Shown: positions 45,518-57,405 of the stretch, in pieces | How positions within the stretch are numbered: position 1 is the stretch's first letter | Layout of the letters: the number at the start of each line of letters is the position of its first letter | NCBI RefSeq assembly: GCF_040939455.1 | Contig: NC_134124.1 | Span: 31,695,138-31,759,137, forward strand | Direction: 5' to 3' | Source of the DNA: Microcebus murinus | Lineage: Eukaryota; Chordata; Mammalia; Primates; Cheirogaleidae | DNA length: 64,000 bases | Made by a program: the position numbers and the translations under genes | The notes under the pieces: generated by a model | Told to the model about the DNA's origin: nothing | Databases searched by the model: none | The model's input: only the letters and a program-made list of their open reading frames with translations

Positions 45518-45603
45518 AGGACTCGAGTCCTCTGAGAGGGACTTGGAATTTGACGCCTCAGATGTGCCCAAGCACAGCTTTGTGGGATTACTCCAAGCAG
45601 CTG
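45518..45603 (+). pseudogene. HEAT-repeat (MROH-like) gene, exon 1 in window
   Basis: Plus-strand exon ending SFVGLLQAA, donor GTGAGG. Joined to the next exon it reads GLLQAAETLKLLQIKIL with the split Ala-Glu codons restored, supporting a true splice pair. The acceptor at 45,517 is weak. It is part of a gene spread over 45.5-54.6 kb. I judge it to belong to the maestro HEAT-like repeat (MROH) family from helix pattern and context, not from a search. Confidence 0.5.
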
Positions 45604-45927
45604 GTGAGGTAAGCACACCTCAGACATCTTTCTGGCTCCAGTCAAGGCCGGACACCTCCATCCACATAGCTGGCTGGGCACCTACCCAGCAAAGCTTCCT
45701 GTGAGCACAGCATGGCTTGGTCCAGTTCGTTCACGGCTCCAGGTCTGGTTCCCATATCCTAAGTGTGACCCAGAACTTCTCCACTCCCACAACCACTGGC
45801 CCAGCTTTAAAAACTCTTTGTACATTCACTCCTCCTCTTCCTTCCTCTCCCAGAGATTGCCATTCTCTTTATTATTCCCTTTCTTCTTGAGTATCCTCTC
45901 TCCTCTCGGTTTATACGGACATCTTAG

Positions 45928-46043
45928 AGACCCTCAAGCTGCTACAAATCAAAATTTTAAATGACAAGCTGTCATGCGCACAGTGCCAGACGGTGGCAGA
46001 CATCACTGTCACCTACCTGCAGATGAGGAGCTCTTGCCTCTAG
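45928..46043 (+). pseudogene. HEAT-repeat (MROH-like) gene, exon 2
   Basis: Acceptor ATCTTAG. Open helical peptide ETLKLLQIKILNDKL followed by CAQCQTVADITVTYLQ. A TAG lies at the very end just before GTGGGG, so either the gene is broken here or the true donor lies elsewhere. Amphipathic Leu/Ile spacing fits HEAT/ARM repeats. Confidence 0.5.
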
Positions 46044-46987
46044 GTGGGGGGAGGGGGGAGAGAAAGGACCCCAGGTCTGAGCCCAGGAGTTCTCTTTTGG
46101 TGGGTGATGACATTTGGAACCAAGTGGGACCTGGGGTATGAGTGCCTTAAGTTTCTCAACAGTGTGATGGAGCCCATATCTTGTCCCCTGAGCACACCTC
46201 AGGAAATGTGACCTAGGCAGGTGGAAGACACAGTAATGGAGTGAAGGGGCGAGCCAAGGGGGCGAAGGACCGAGATGACAATGGGAGGGATTTGGGCTTG
46301 GTCTGGGCATCTGACCTGGTCCTCAGATTGTGTCCTAAACCTCCTCCTGGGATACTGTAGGCAGTCACCTTTGTTATTGTGACTCAACTAATCCTCCCTA
46401 TCAATTTTCTAGCCTGTTTAAATCCACTCACCTGCCTGCTAGCCCAGCTCTACACTGAATATTCATGACAACTACCTGTCTATCCGGCCACGTGCTTTTG
46501 CACTTACTTTCCTGACGCTGGGCTAACTTGCTGTCTTATTTTCCTGGTTAACTACTACGAGGAGGTACCCTTCTTCCGGTTTACCTGCCTTCCCTTGGTA
46601 CCGTTGTCTCGAGACCTAGACCTCTGACCTCCCAGGGACTTTCCCAAGTTGCTTCCACAACTTCTGCCCACCTTCCTGATGGTTCACTCACAGCTGCAGG
46701 GGACACTCTGTGCTCTGGAACCTCCGGTCCCCTCCGTCACCCCAACACACAAGCCAGAGAGACATTGCAGGCTGAGACCTTGTCCCTCCTTGCATGCTTG
46801 TCCTCTTGTACACGAAGCTCTTGCCCTCCAGCGCTGGGGAGGTGCGTGATGGATGGGTCGGGGTGGAGGTGAGTGAGCTCCTGGCCTCTTGAGAGAAGAG
46901 AGTCACTTCCTGAGCAAAGCTGATTCTCACAAGCCTGGGGACTTGTCTTGGGATGAGCCTGGGAACAGCCGGTCCTTCTCTTTCCAG

Positions 46988-47150
46988 GAGCCTCAGGGAG
47001 GACTGGCGGACGCGTGTACCTCGGTCCTAGCGGCTCTGGGGTCCCGCAACCCAGGAATGATAATCGATATGCTGTTGTATGAATCAGAGGACAACACACT
47101 GCCCCTAAGGAGCCTCCTGGTGGCAGTGGGGGACCTCAGCCTCCGCCCAG
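46988..47150 (+). pseudogene. HEAT-repeat (MROH-like) gene, exon 3
   Basis: Acceptor TTTCCAG, donor GTCTGG, 163 bp open. It encodes ADACTSVLAALGSRNPGMII and LRSLLVAVGDLSLRP. The pattern ALxxLGxRNPxxII resembles HEAT units of MROH proteins, in which paired helices form a solenoid. The exon ends in phase 1, matching the next exon. Confidence 0.55.
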
Positions 47151-47230
47151 GTCTGGACCCTGCGATGGGACTGGGAGAGTCCGTGGGAGAGGAGGATGGG
47201 GCGGCAGGGGAGGGGGCGCTGTGTGGGGTC

Positions 47231-47511
47231 TTTTTTTTTTTTTTTTGAGACAGAGTCTCGCTTTGTTGCCCAGGCTAGAGTGAGTGCCGTGGCGTCAGCC
47301 TAGCTCACAGCAACCTCAAACTCCTGGGCTCAAGTGATCCTCCTGCCTCAGCCTCCCGAGTGCCTGGCTAATTTTTTCTATATATATTAGTTGGCCAATT
47401 AATTTCTTTTCTATTTATAGTAGAGACGGGGTCTCGCTCTTGCTCAGGCTGGTTTCGAACTCCTGACCTCGAGCAATCCGCCCGCCCTGACCTCCCAGAG
47501 TGCACTCGGCC
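47231..47511 (-). repeat. Lemur-type Alu (antisense)
   Basis: Antisense Alu with a target duplication gtgtggggtct on both sides. It is inserted in the intron after exon 3. Confidence 0.95.
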
Positions 47512-48269
47512 TGTGTGGGGTCTTGATTCTCCTAGTTCTTCTCAGGGGACAGCTCCACTTGGGCCATCGCGGGGTGTGGGCAGGAGGAGGGGCACAAACC
47601 AGGATGCCTGTGGGGCTGATGGGAACTCAGGAGGAGTTCCTGGGGACAGGAATGTCTCTGAATGAAGAGTACCTGGCTGTGAGAGACCTGGCTGGGGGGA
47701 AGACTGAGGAGCAAAGATGGGAGCACAAGGTAGAACAGAAAGCCCCATTCCGCAGTGACGGGAAGGGGCGAAGGTGGCGGCGAGGAGACATTGCTTAGGG
47801 CACACTGGGGCTGTGGATGGGATGGGAGGCTTGGCAGGCACCCGTGTAGCAGGATGAGGTAGACAGTCAGCACACAATCTGCATCCTCCACGCTGTCCCT
47901 GTGGCACCTGGTGGCAGCAGTAGTTCTCTTACCCATTCTACTCCTTTCTCTCAATCAAAAGCAAATCAAGTCGCTGGGCAAATGACAGTCCCTGCCCTTT
48001 GTTGACCACTGGGAGCTGGGGCCAAAGAGAGTCTGGGGAGTCAGCCGGCCTTCTGGGCATCGGGTTCCAAAGGACAAGGCACGAGGATTGGGCTACACGG
48101 CAAGCCCAGGGGACACAGCAACAGAGGCTGGAAATGTGTCCCCTGACCTCATCAGGACAAATGCTCTCACATCGAGCGGAGACAGCACATGTCTCAGGTT
48201 CCTCCAGTGTTCCTGAAAGGGGGCGCGTGTGCAGGTGGTGGCAGCCCCAGCTTTTGTGTGCTGTGCTCG

Positions 48270-48460
48270 CACCGACGTGGAGCTTTACCCTCCCAGTGCT
48301 CTGTGGCAGGCAGATCAGGACTGTGGTCCCATTTCACAGCTGCAGAAACTGGAATTTAGATCAATGCAGTACCTTGCTCCAGGTTCCCAGACTCTTTGCA
48401 GGCAAAACTAGGGGCAGAAGCCAGGCCTCATGGCCCCTAATCAGTAAGGCCTCCTACACA
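48270..48460 (+). repeat. MIR-like fragment
   Basis: cccatttcacagctgcagaaact and the following cttgctccaggttcccagac fit a MIR core. Confidence 0.6.
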
Positions 48461-48534
48461 ACAGCGTGGCTGGAAGGCCCCCCTTGCTAGGATGGGGCTG
48501 TCATTCTTGCTCTCTTCCTCCCAGCTACAGCCAG

Positions 48535-48620
48535 GTACCTTGGTACCACCTGGGAAAGCATCCTGAGCCTGCTGAGGAAGACCTGGGAGGAGGACATGTT
48601 GGTGCAGTGTCTGGACGAGG
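48535..48620 (+). pseudogene. HEAT-repeat (MROH-like) gene, exon 4
   Basis: Acceptor TCCTCCCAG, donor GTCCGG. In the phase set by exon 3 it reads TARYLGTTWESILSLLRKTW and EEDMLVQCLDE, a helical stretch consistent with HEAT repeats. The other frames are open too, but only this one joins exons 3 and 5 without a shift. Confidence 0.55.
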
Positions 48621-49034
48621 GTCCGGGGTCTGGGGAAAGCTCTGCGGGAATCAGGGAGGGAGCAAAGAAGGGCAGGAAAAGACGGGGTGTTTGAATGTGG
48701 ATCCCCGAAGCCTGGGGAAGGGGCGGGAAGTGGCGGGGAGCAGGCCAGGGTGTGAACAGATGCTCTGCTCCATTGCCTGGTTTGGGGCGAGGACCAAACT
48801 TGATTGGGATGCTGTGTGTATTGAGGGCCTCGCCAATTTCTTTGTCCCTCTGGGTGGACAGGTGACATCAGGGGAGGATAGTTGGGGAGATGGTGAATGG
48901 GCAGTGCTGCCAGCACAGGGCCCCAGAGACCCTCTTAGAGTCAGGAGGGGGACTGTGTGCACATGTCTGTGTGTCTGTTTCCTCCGTGGGGAGGGAAGGG
49001 TGATGGCAGCTCCAACTCCCTGCTCCCCTCGCAG

Positions 49035-49174
49035 TGCTCAGTGGACTGGCCACCAGTGCTCAGGATCTCCTGGATATGGCCTCTCCGGAAGACCCAGTGA
49101 TGGACAAAACCTCCGACTAAGTAGCCATCAGGGCCCATTTCACTCTCCTGCTTTTTTCCAACCATAAGCCCCTG
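49035..49174 (+). pseudogene. HEAT-repeat (MROH-like) gene, exon 5 with in-frame stop
   Basis: Acceptor CCTCGCAG, donor GTGAGC. In phase with exon 4 it gives VLSGLATSAQDLLDMASPED, then PVMDKTSD, a TAA stop at 49,118-49,120, and then in the same frame VAIRAHFTLLLFSNHKPL. Similar residues on both sides of the stop show that the TAA is a mutation inside a former exon and not a natural terminus. This is the best evidence that the gene copy is inactive, unless the stop is a sequencing error. Confidence 0.6.
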
Positions 49175-49311
49175 GTGAGCAAAAGCAAGGTGGGAGTGGG
49201 AGGTAGCTGGGGTTGGGGGATGGGCTGAGGGGGAGAGGCTGGAGCCAAAGGTGGGGAGGGGCAGGGTCTGTCCACTTGCTTGTGAAAGGCTGACTCACCA
49301 GGCTCTTCCAG

Positions 49312-49359
49312 GGGGGCAGGGGACCCTGTTCAGCCACCTCTTCCCCTTGTTCAGAAAAG
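49312..49359 (+). pseudogene. HEAT-repeat (MROH-like) gene, exon 6
   Basis: Acceptor CTCTTCCAG, donor GTAACA. It reads GQGTLFSHLFPLFRK in the frame that makes sense. Phase with exon 5 does not fit exactly, so a small indel or a different donor is needed. Confidence 0.45.
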
Positions 49360-49724
49360 GTAACAGTCAGAAAACATGCCACTGTCCTTCACATATTGGT
49401 TAATCATGCGGTTCTGTCATTTGCATTTATTGGGCACCCTCTACCTGCCAGCCACCGGGCTGGGCCCTGGGAGCACCAAGACGAGCTGAGGCAAACTCAT
49501 TCTGTCTCCTTGTACGCAGATGGCAGAGAAAGCTCTGGAGACCACCGCCCATCTCTTCCTCCTCCTACGTCCTCCATACTCGAGAGGCAGGTGATCTGGT
49601 TAACCCAATGGCTAATGAACTTGACATCAACACAAGTGAAGCCTTTCTACCTTTGCAAGGAGATTGGGATGGGGGTGAGAAGGAAATGTACCTAATTCAT
49701 GCATTCCATATTTATTGAGTACTT

Positions 49725-49925
49725 CATGCTATAGCACATGTTCGTAAATAAGGTTTTACTGGAACTTGGCCATGCCTATCATTTGCATAGAGTTTGCATC
49801 TTGTCACAAGGCTGCCTCAGAGCTACAACAGGGGAGTGTGCCAGCTGCCACAGAAACCCTGTGGCTGGCAAAGCCTAAGATATTTCCTATCTGGCCCTTT
49901 TACACAGAACGTTTGTTGACCCCTG
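49725..49925. mobile_element. hAT-Charlie-type DNA transposon remnant
   Basis: Phrases aaataaggttttactggaac, atctggcccttttacacag and cgtttgttgacccctg match a common old non-autonomous hAT family of mammals. Exact family not assigned. Confidence 0.6.
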
Positions 49926-50189
49926 AGTGAGTGCAGCCCACATTCATTGAGCTGCTACTCTACCCAGGGGAACTGGAGATGGACACGCCACTGTGCTTGT
50001 CTCAGAGCTGCTTTCTAGCTATGTATGGGGAAAAGGGAATAGAAGAAGCAGAGAAACTGTGATTAGTTCTGCCTGCAGGAATTTAGGGAAGTTTCTCCGA
50101 AGGGATGACATTTGAATCGTACTTTGAAGAATGAGGCAGACGGCATAGACCAGTAACAAGTAAGGAGGGTGCATCAGTAGTAAAAAGTC

Positions 50190-51190
50190 CCCCATGAAAG
50201 AGAAACTCCAGGACCTGATGGCTTTGCTGCTGAATTCTACCAAACATTTAAAGAACTCGTAACAACACTTCTTAAACTCCTTCCCCAAATCGAATAAAAG
50301 TGAAGAAACTCATTTTATGAGGCCAGCATTACTTTTATGCCAAAACCAGACAAGGACACTACAAGAAAAGCAAGTTATAGGCTAATATCCCTGATGAATA
50401 TACATGCAAAAATCCTCAACAAAATGCAGCCAACCAAATTCAACCGCACATTAAAAGCATCATTGACTATGATCACGGGGGGATGCATGATCTTTTGGAT
50501 GCAGGGATGGTTCAACACACACACATCCATAAATATGATACAGCACATTAAGACATTGAAGGAAAAGAACCATGTGATTATCTTGAGAGATGCAGAAAAA
50601 TCATTTGACAAAATTCAACACCCTGTCATGATAAAAACTCTCAACAATTAGGCATAGACAGAATGTGCCACGGCAAAATAAAACCACATGCGACAAGCCC
50701 AAAGCTAACATCACACTCAGTGGACAGACGTTGGGAGCTTTTTCTCGTTTTGCATCACAGCCTTATTCACAGTAGCCAAGGCACGGAATCCATCTAAGTG
50801 TCCATCCAGAATGAATGGGTACAGAAAACAGGGCACACGCACAGTGGGACACTATTCAGCCTTTCGACAGAATAAAATCCTGTCATTTGTGACAACATGG
50901 ATGAAACCGGTGGGCATTATGTTCAGTGAAAGAAACCAGGCAGAGAGACAAATACCACATGATGTCACTTCTGTGTAGAAACTAAAAAAGTTGAACTAAT
51001 GACATTATATTGTATACACGAAAATTACTGTGTAGGTTTTAAGCGTTCTTGCCACATAAAATACTGAGTATATGAGGCGATGTGTATGTTAATTAGCTCA
51101 AAATGTAGTCATTCCACAGTATGTCCATATTTTAAAACATCATGTTGTACACCATGACCGCATATGATTATGGTTTATCAAATAACAAAA
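50190..51190 (+). mobile_element. Old L1 fragment with internal deletion
   Basis: Plus-strand LINE-1 ORF2 remnant: a reverse transcriptase stretch at 50,340-50,650 (DAEKSFDKIQHPVMIKTLNN at its end), then a jump to the ORF2 C-terminal and 3' region (cacagccttattcacagtag, acaacatggatgaaacc). It is dead. Different from, and older than, the L1 at 4-8 kb. Confidence 0.88.
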
Positions 51191-51547
51191 GGAGGCAGGC
51201 AGTCGCCAGGCTGAGTGGGGAGGGCACTGAAGGCACAGGGAGCAGGGTGAGCCTTTGCTCTCAGAGGCCGGTTGCTGGGGCAACCTCTGGGTAGATGGGA
51301 AGGGACTGGCTCCCATGAGTGAGACCAAGGGGCAGAGAAGAAAAGTCCTCCCTGTGCATTGGAAGTGCACCCAGGAATGGAGCACCCTCACGGGTTTGGT
51401 CCCTCGCTGTTGCCAGTTCCTGTACAGCCTGTGAGGACTGCTGCCCAGGGGCTGGACACAGTCCTGTTTTATGACACATACAGGGTTCTGAAGAGCCCAT
51501 GTTGCACAGGACCCTGGAGAAATGGTTTTATAATGGTTTTATCCAGT

Positions 51548-51690
51548 GATTCTCAGCGTGTTTTAAGACTCAGACCCTTTGAGAATCTTTTGAAAGGCAC
51601 ATTCACATAGAATTTTGCATACACTTTTGGGGAGTCACAGAGCCTCTGAAACGCACCCCTGGTCCCCAGATTAAGAACTGCTCCTTTAAG
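51548..51690. mobile_element. MER5-like hAT remnant
   Basis: Starts gtgattctcagcgtg and ends ccctggtccccagattaagaactgctc, typical of MER5-type non-autonomous hAT elements. Confidence 0.6.
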
Positions 51691-51699
51691 CTGCTGTAA

Positions 51700-52820
51700 T
51701 TTAGGGCTTAGCAAGAAAGAGGACTTAAGAATCAGTTTTCAGGATCTAAAGGTCATTTGTGATCAGGATGGGGAGGGAGGGAGGTTTCTGCAGGGAAGTA
51801 GGGTTAAGAAGTGAGGGGCCCCTGAGGGAAGAAAAGGTACAAAGGGAGCAGCGAGCCCCAGGAGACCTCTGGGTGAACTTGGCCCACTGGCTCGAGGCCC
51901 AGGCTGGTCAGAAAGGACCTGGCCGGAGTGGCCTTGCCCTGTTTTCAAAAGGCCACTATGTGCGAGGGGAGGTGTCTTGGGGTCTCCATAGGAAGTGCTC
52001 TGCTTGTTAGATGGAAAAGCTGTGAAAGTTTCTTAACAACAACTGCAAGTAGACTATGGGGAGATGGAAATCAAAGAGCAGTCACCAATCCTCCTGGGTG
52101 ACTGGGCAGTGTCTAGAGGAGAAGGTCCCTGAGACATACACGGGCACTTGCTAAGAGCACTCACGACCTTAATAGAAACCACAACCTCCTGTCCTGTGCA
52201 TGGTCCTCTGAAGGTGCCTTGAGATGCCTCTGGTCCTTCCAGCAGCCCTAGGGGAGGACGGCACAGGAAGGCATTTGGTTATTCTCCCACCCTCAGCCCC
52301 TTTCTTGCTGGCGAGGACCATGGGCTCAGAGGGCTCGCCCAGCTGGGAGGCAGCGTGCCAAGGCTGACTGTGGAAACTTCTGGCATGTGAGTCCCCAGAT
52401 GGTATCTACCAGCTGCGAGGCTTGAGCCAATCACCCGCCTTCCCTGAGTCTCCGTTTTCCAATCTGTGGAATGGTAACAGTCCAGCTGCCCCCCAGGGGC
52501 AGTGCGGGGTTCCCCCAAGTGAGGGCGGTGGAAGCGCAGTGCGCGGGTGGATCCCCTTCTGTGGCTGCAGCACATCGCCACAACATCCACTCCTATGGTT
52601 GCGGACCGAGCTGCCTCTGCCCTTGCTGGCTGGCAGCCAGGGGCAGCCCTCCCCTCTTGGAGGCCACCCATGTCCTTGTCCTGAGGCAGCCTCCCACATC
52701 AAAGCCAGCAATGTTCTCCCCATTGGTCCCTCTCATTCTTTGAGTCTCTCTGACCTCCCTGTCTCTGACCTCTAGACCTGGATGTAAAAGGGCTCATGTG
52801 GTTAGGTCAAGCCCAAGGTT
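51700..52820. other. Unique non-coding sequence
   Basis: No repeat or exon recognised with confidence. Frames on both strands lack domain signals. It would be an intron of the MROH-like gene. Confidence 0.45.
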
Positions 52821-52830
52821 TAGTCTAACC

Positions 52831-53042
52831 CAGGGGTTCTCAAACTACAGCCTGTGGACCACATGCGGCCCGCCCCCAGGCCACCAGGTGTTTTTGCTGC
52901 TGCTGCCTGTCCTGCTTAGCAGCCGACTCGTCCTGGGCCCATAGTGCGCATGTGTGGAATGTGCACCGCACTCTCCAACGGTCCTCCAATGGTCTGAGGG
53001 ACAGTGAACTGGCCCCCTGTTTAAATAGTTTGAGGACCCCTG
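52831..53042. mobile_element. Short hAT transposon (212 bp) with 8-bp TSD
   Basis: Ends CAGGGGTTCTCAAACTAC and agtttgaggacccctg. Perfect target duplication GTCTAACC at 52,823-52,830 and 53,043-53,050. Same family as 15,067-15,602, without the Alu. Confidence 0.92.
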
Positions 53043-53050
53043 GTCTAACC

Positions 53051-54522
53051 ACTAGTCCAAGGTCAAGTGATTTGATAATTACCTCTGCAGGATCCCTTAT
53101 CAGCAACACCTAGAGCAGTGCTTGCCTGAGTGACAGGAGTGTGTGCACCAGGGGCCTGGACATTGGAGGGTGATCTCAGAATTCCGCCTACCACAGGAAG
53201 GTTATTCCAACATTAGAGGATTCTTCTTAGCAGAGGACCCAGAACCAGAATCCCAACTTTCTGGTTGTTATTTCAGTGCCCTTTCTTTGGCATTTCTCAG
53301 TCCAAATTCCCACCAACTTTTAATGGGTATTCTGTGAAAAAGAAGCCACGTTATTTAGTAAAATGGGTGGGAAACACCGAGGTAAATGAGTTTCTCAGCT
53401 GGAGGACTTCTCAGAACTTCTAATGTGGTGGGTTAGTCTGGTCCTCCAAAAAGCACATGTCAACATGGAACTAGCAGTGTGAGAAATTTATTGAAGAAAA
53501 GCCTGTCAGAAAAAACAAGGACAGAGCAGGAGGAGGGTGGGACAGCCTTCAGACTATGTTGCAGGTCTGATCCTTGATAAGGAGAAGAAGGGAGGCAGGC
53601 AGGAAGGTCCTTCATCCCAGTGTAGTTCTAAGAAAGTCTCAGCAAGGCCAACAGCGAGTGATCAGAGTCACCCACCACAGAAGTCCCAGGTCTGGCTGGA
53701 CTAGGCCCACCTCAGTGGACCTGCCATACTCAGTCACTGGCCAGGAGAAGCCTGGGCTAGGCCAGGTCCCTGAAACGTGGGTAAGGGGGGCCTAAGAAGC
53801 CTTCTGAGCCTCTGAGGGGTGGGCTTGGGGCCTTTGCTTCAGAGATGAGAAGGAAACAACCAGGGCTGTTGGAGGAAGGGGGCGAGAGTGAAGCCCGCAG
53901 TGCCAGCACCTTCCATAACAACACCGTTCAGATGGGCAAGGGGAGGGGGCAGGGCCAGAGACAGGCGACCTGGGGCCTCTCATTTACATAATGTGCTAGC
54001 CCCCTCGGGTGGGTGGGACTCTTGTATCCCCTTGCATGCCTTCTCCGTGACTAGCTGTGAAGATTTCCTTTGGGGGACTGTCCTGTGCCATGGAAGACCC
54101 AGGCCTGGGCTCCGAATGCTCTCCCTTGAGCATTCCGGGTCCTGAGCCTGCATCATGGCCTGTCCTCCAGAGGCATTGGTTTCATGGTCCTGATGCTTCC
54201 TGAGCAGTGTGTATCCCAAGTCCTGCCTCAGAGAGGTGGCACCAAGGACCCTAGTGCCAGCCCCCTCTCCCACTGCTCTGCCTCTGTGGCCTCTGACATC
54301 TGAGCCCCACACTGCACTGAGGTCGCTGTGTCTGCCTGCCACCCCAAAGACTCTGGCTGTGGGGACATTGTCCTCTGGGAACTCAGCAGACAGCACAGGC
54401 CTAGGACAAAGGGCATCTTGCTCCCAAGAGGGGTTCTTCCTCATCCCCTTCCCAGGAAGGGTGGTCCGGGCCGTCTGAGGCAGGGTGCCCAGGTGAGCCC
54501 AGACTGATGGCCCGTGTTGCAG
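53051..54522. other. Unique/intronic sequence
   Basis: An old repeat may start near 53,420 (ggttagtctggtcctcc, gagaaatttattgaag). No exon recognised before 54,523. Confidence 0.45.
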
Positions 54523-54603
54523 GTGTTTGCAGAGTACTTCACCCAGATCCAGCTCTGCAACCTGGTGCTGGAGGCCATGGAGGGCCATGGAGGGCAAGGC
54601 TGA
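54523..54603 (+). pseudogene. HEAT-repeat (MROH-like) gene, exon 7
   Basis: Acceptor GTGTTGCAG. It reads VFAEYFTQIQLCNLVLEAME, then a tandem 10-bp duplication (ccatggaggg twice) shifts the frame and leads to a TGA. The peptide fits an MROH-type HEAT helix pair. No clean donor seen. Confidence 0.5.
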
Positions 54604-54689
54604 GTTTTCTCTGGCTGCTGCCCAGCTGATGTGCACTGTCATGAAAGAGCAGGGCAGAGACATGAGTGACCCTATGGCAAGAGCTCTGC

Positions 54690-54835
54690 CCTGTAAATCA
54701 GGAGCCCTGGGCTCTCTCCTGGCTGTAGTGCTGACCAGACGAAGGGCCTCTGGCAAGTCCTTTCTCCTCTGTTGATCTTAATTCACTCACTGATAAAATA
54801 TAGACTTGGACTTGATTTTCTCTGTGGTCCCACTA
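54690..54835 (+). repeat. MIR
   Basis: gtaaatcaggagccctgggctc, ctctggcaagtcctttctcc and ttcactcactgataaaa fit MIR. Confidence 0.75.
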
Positions 54836-55680
54836 AGCCGTGATATTTGTGATCCTGAGCTCAAAACTGCCTCCTGGGTTGGGGTCTGGCTCCTCAATAC
54901 CACCATGTGCAGGGCTGTAGGCAGCTGGAGTGGCTAAAAGCCAGAGTATGGGGAGGCATTGCTGGGGCATTCACCTGATTCCCCGGGATGTCGGGGCTTA
55001 GGCTGTGGATTGCAAATCAACAAGCTCATGGGGTGACTCTGACCTTTGAATGCCTTGTCTTTTCTTTTTAGTTTAACATGAAAGATTTTGTGTAAAAGTC
55101 TACATGTCCCATTTCACTGAAAAAAATTCAAAATGTGGTCACCTAGGCCACCTGTGTGGCCATTGTCCCTTTTATAGATAGGGCATGGGCCCTCTCAGAC
55201 CATCCTACTCTCACTGAGTCCCCTGACACCCATTGTCCTCACTCACTTACGTCACCTGCCTAGCCAGGGGACCAGAACTGGAAGGACGCGCTGAGGGTGT
55301 CTGGAAGCACTGTGCTGCAGTGGCCTTCCCAGGGACTGTGTTAAGGGCTTGAGGGCCAGGACAGAGCCTGGGACACCCCACCTCCAATGCCACTTGTCCC
55401 TGCAGTGCTGAGGGTTGAAATTGATGGGAAGTTGATCCCAGCTGGAAGGGGAACCTCTAAAATGTCTGCAGGGCCCTTGCCTTACCTCCTGGTGGACTGG
55501 CACCTTCCTGAGTAACCTGGGGGCTCATCTACAAGCTTTGGGGCTGTGGGCAGCCATTTGCCACAGCAGCCTTGGTGCCAGCTTCTAGCGTTTTGTTCTG
55601 TGGCCCCTGCTGGTCTGGCATCTGGTGCCCCAGAATTCTGCCGTGGGAAGGGCGTCACTGGCAGGACCGCAACTAGGCCC
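54836..55680. other. Unique non-coding sequence up to the right arm
   Basis: No exon or repeat recognised. The end of this stretch is the inner breakpoint of the right arm. Confidence 0.45.
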
Positions 55681-57282
55681 CTTGAGTTGGGAGTTGGTAG
55701 AGGAGGAGGGAGGGAGGGAAGCATGGAAGGAGTTATGGGGAGTCCTCCTGGCTCTGCCCTGTAGGTTGAGGAATGGCTCAACTTGAATCTGGAGCCAACA
55801 CAAAGGGGGAGACCCCACAGGCCACGTGCTCTCTTGCAGGCGGCAACACCTGAGATGTGGTCCCCGTATTGCTCAGCAAGCCCCTGCCCTGGACAGGTAC
55901 CATGGCCCTGGCCCAGGGGCACATTCAGTAGAAGGGAGTGTTTGGAAAGGTTGCTCCGCATCAGGTGCAGCTCCAGAGAAAGGGGGTGACTAAAGGGGAA
56001 CCAGCAAGCAGACTGAGGACAGGACCTGGCTAGCACCACTGGGTGGGGCAGGTGACCATCTGGAGGTGGCGGGCTTGAGGGGAGGGAGGGCTGGGGTGAC
56101 CAGGTCGATGACGGTCCTTCACTGTGGCGTGGAGCACAGAGGTGGGGGCCGGCATGGGGGGAAGGAGGTGAGGAGTCTGGGCCCAGGGAGTTAGAGGTGG
56201 CTGTGGCCTAGCCAGGTGAGGCTGGGGGCCCACCGGGAGGGGTGTCTGGAGCTCCCTGGGGGAACTGGGGGCCCGGTGGGACATGGGGTGGAGCCTCCAA
56301 CCCAGAGATGGCCTTTGGAGCCCTGGGAGTGGGGGCAACTCCCAGGCTTTCGCAGGGCAGGAGAGGTGGGGAGGCCTTGGGCCCCTGCTTGGAGGGGGAG
56401 GAGGAGCTGGGAGAAGACTGCAGCTGGCAGTCGGGAGGAGAAAGGACACCCAGGGAACCAGAGGCGGGGCTGGGCAGGGGAGTAGGGTGCAGCCTCCAGT
56501 CAGTGACCATGAGAACCTGCAGGAGGAGGTGGTGCTTTGGCAGCAGGAGCCCTGGGGCAGTTCGCAGGGGAGGGAGGTCTTGTCACCTAAGGCTCTTCAT
56601 TGGCCACAGCCTGGGAGCTGCGGGGGCTCTGGGAGCAGGGAGAGCCCCACCCTGCTCTCCAGGAGTTCACATCCTGGAGAAACGGACCTGTGGGGGGCAG
56701 GGAGTGCCGGTGCCTGCTCAGAGGGCAGTGGCCTTCCAGCTGGAGGAGGCAGCCTTGGGCCTGAAGGGCAGATGCCAGAGGAGGCTGGCGGGATGCCGCC
56801 GAGGGGACACAGGGAGGCCTGCAGCCCGGGGAGGTTTGGGGCTGGACCAGGGGAACCCTGTGAAATCAGGGCAGGCTGGGTCCTGGGGCCTGTCACTACC
56901 TGGGCTGTGTGAGTTCACATTTTGCTCACGTGGACTCGTTCTGATCAAGTGACAGTCAAGCAAAATGGATGCTTCTCTCTTTTCATAAATTCACAAACAA
57001 TGAAGAGATGGCGGCTGTCGCAGAAGCCAAAATCCACAAAACCCGCAGCCTGCCCAGCCCGATGAATGAATTCAGCTCCCTGGTCTGCTGCTGGGAGAAG
57101 CAGCTCATTCAGTGTGAGAACACTGGGCAGCGAAGTCTGACGCACCTGCACGGAACCCAGTTCTGCCAGGTTCCACCAAGGCATTTGGCCTTGGAGCCTC
57201 AGTGTTCTCACCTGTGAAATGGGTGGCATGGTGCCCCAGCACACAGTGGGCGCTCAGTCAGCTGCCTTGGCTGCCTCCCCAG

Positions 57283-57405
57283 ATAGTGGTGGGTGTCCCT
57301 TAGAAGATCGTGGCCCGTCAGGTCCACCCATCCAGACCAGCTTCCAGGAGGCCACAGGCTCCAAAGTGATTGTCACTGTGGGAGACGGAAGCTCTACCCT
57401 GCGAG
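57283..57405 (+). pseudogene. NUP210: NUP210-like exon (fragment 2b'), right arm
   Basis: Plus-strand counterpart of 36,501-36,623: same 123-bp length, acceptor CTCCCCAG, donor GTACAC, the same TAG replacing Gln (VGVP-stop) and the same 1-bp loss before IQTSF. The next exon is deleted in this arm. Confidence 0.85.
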
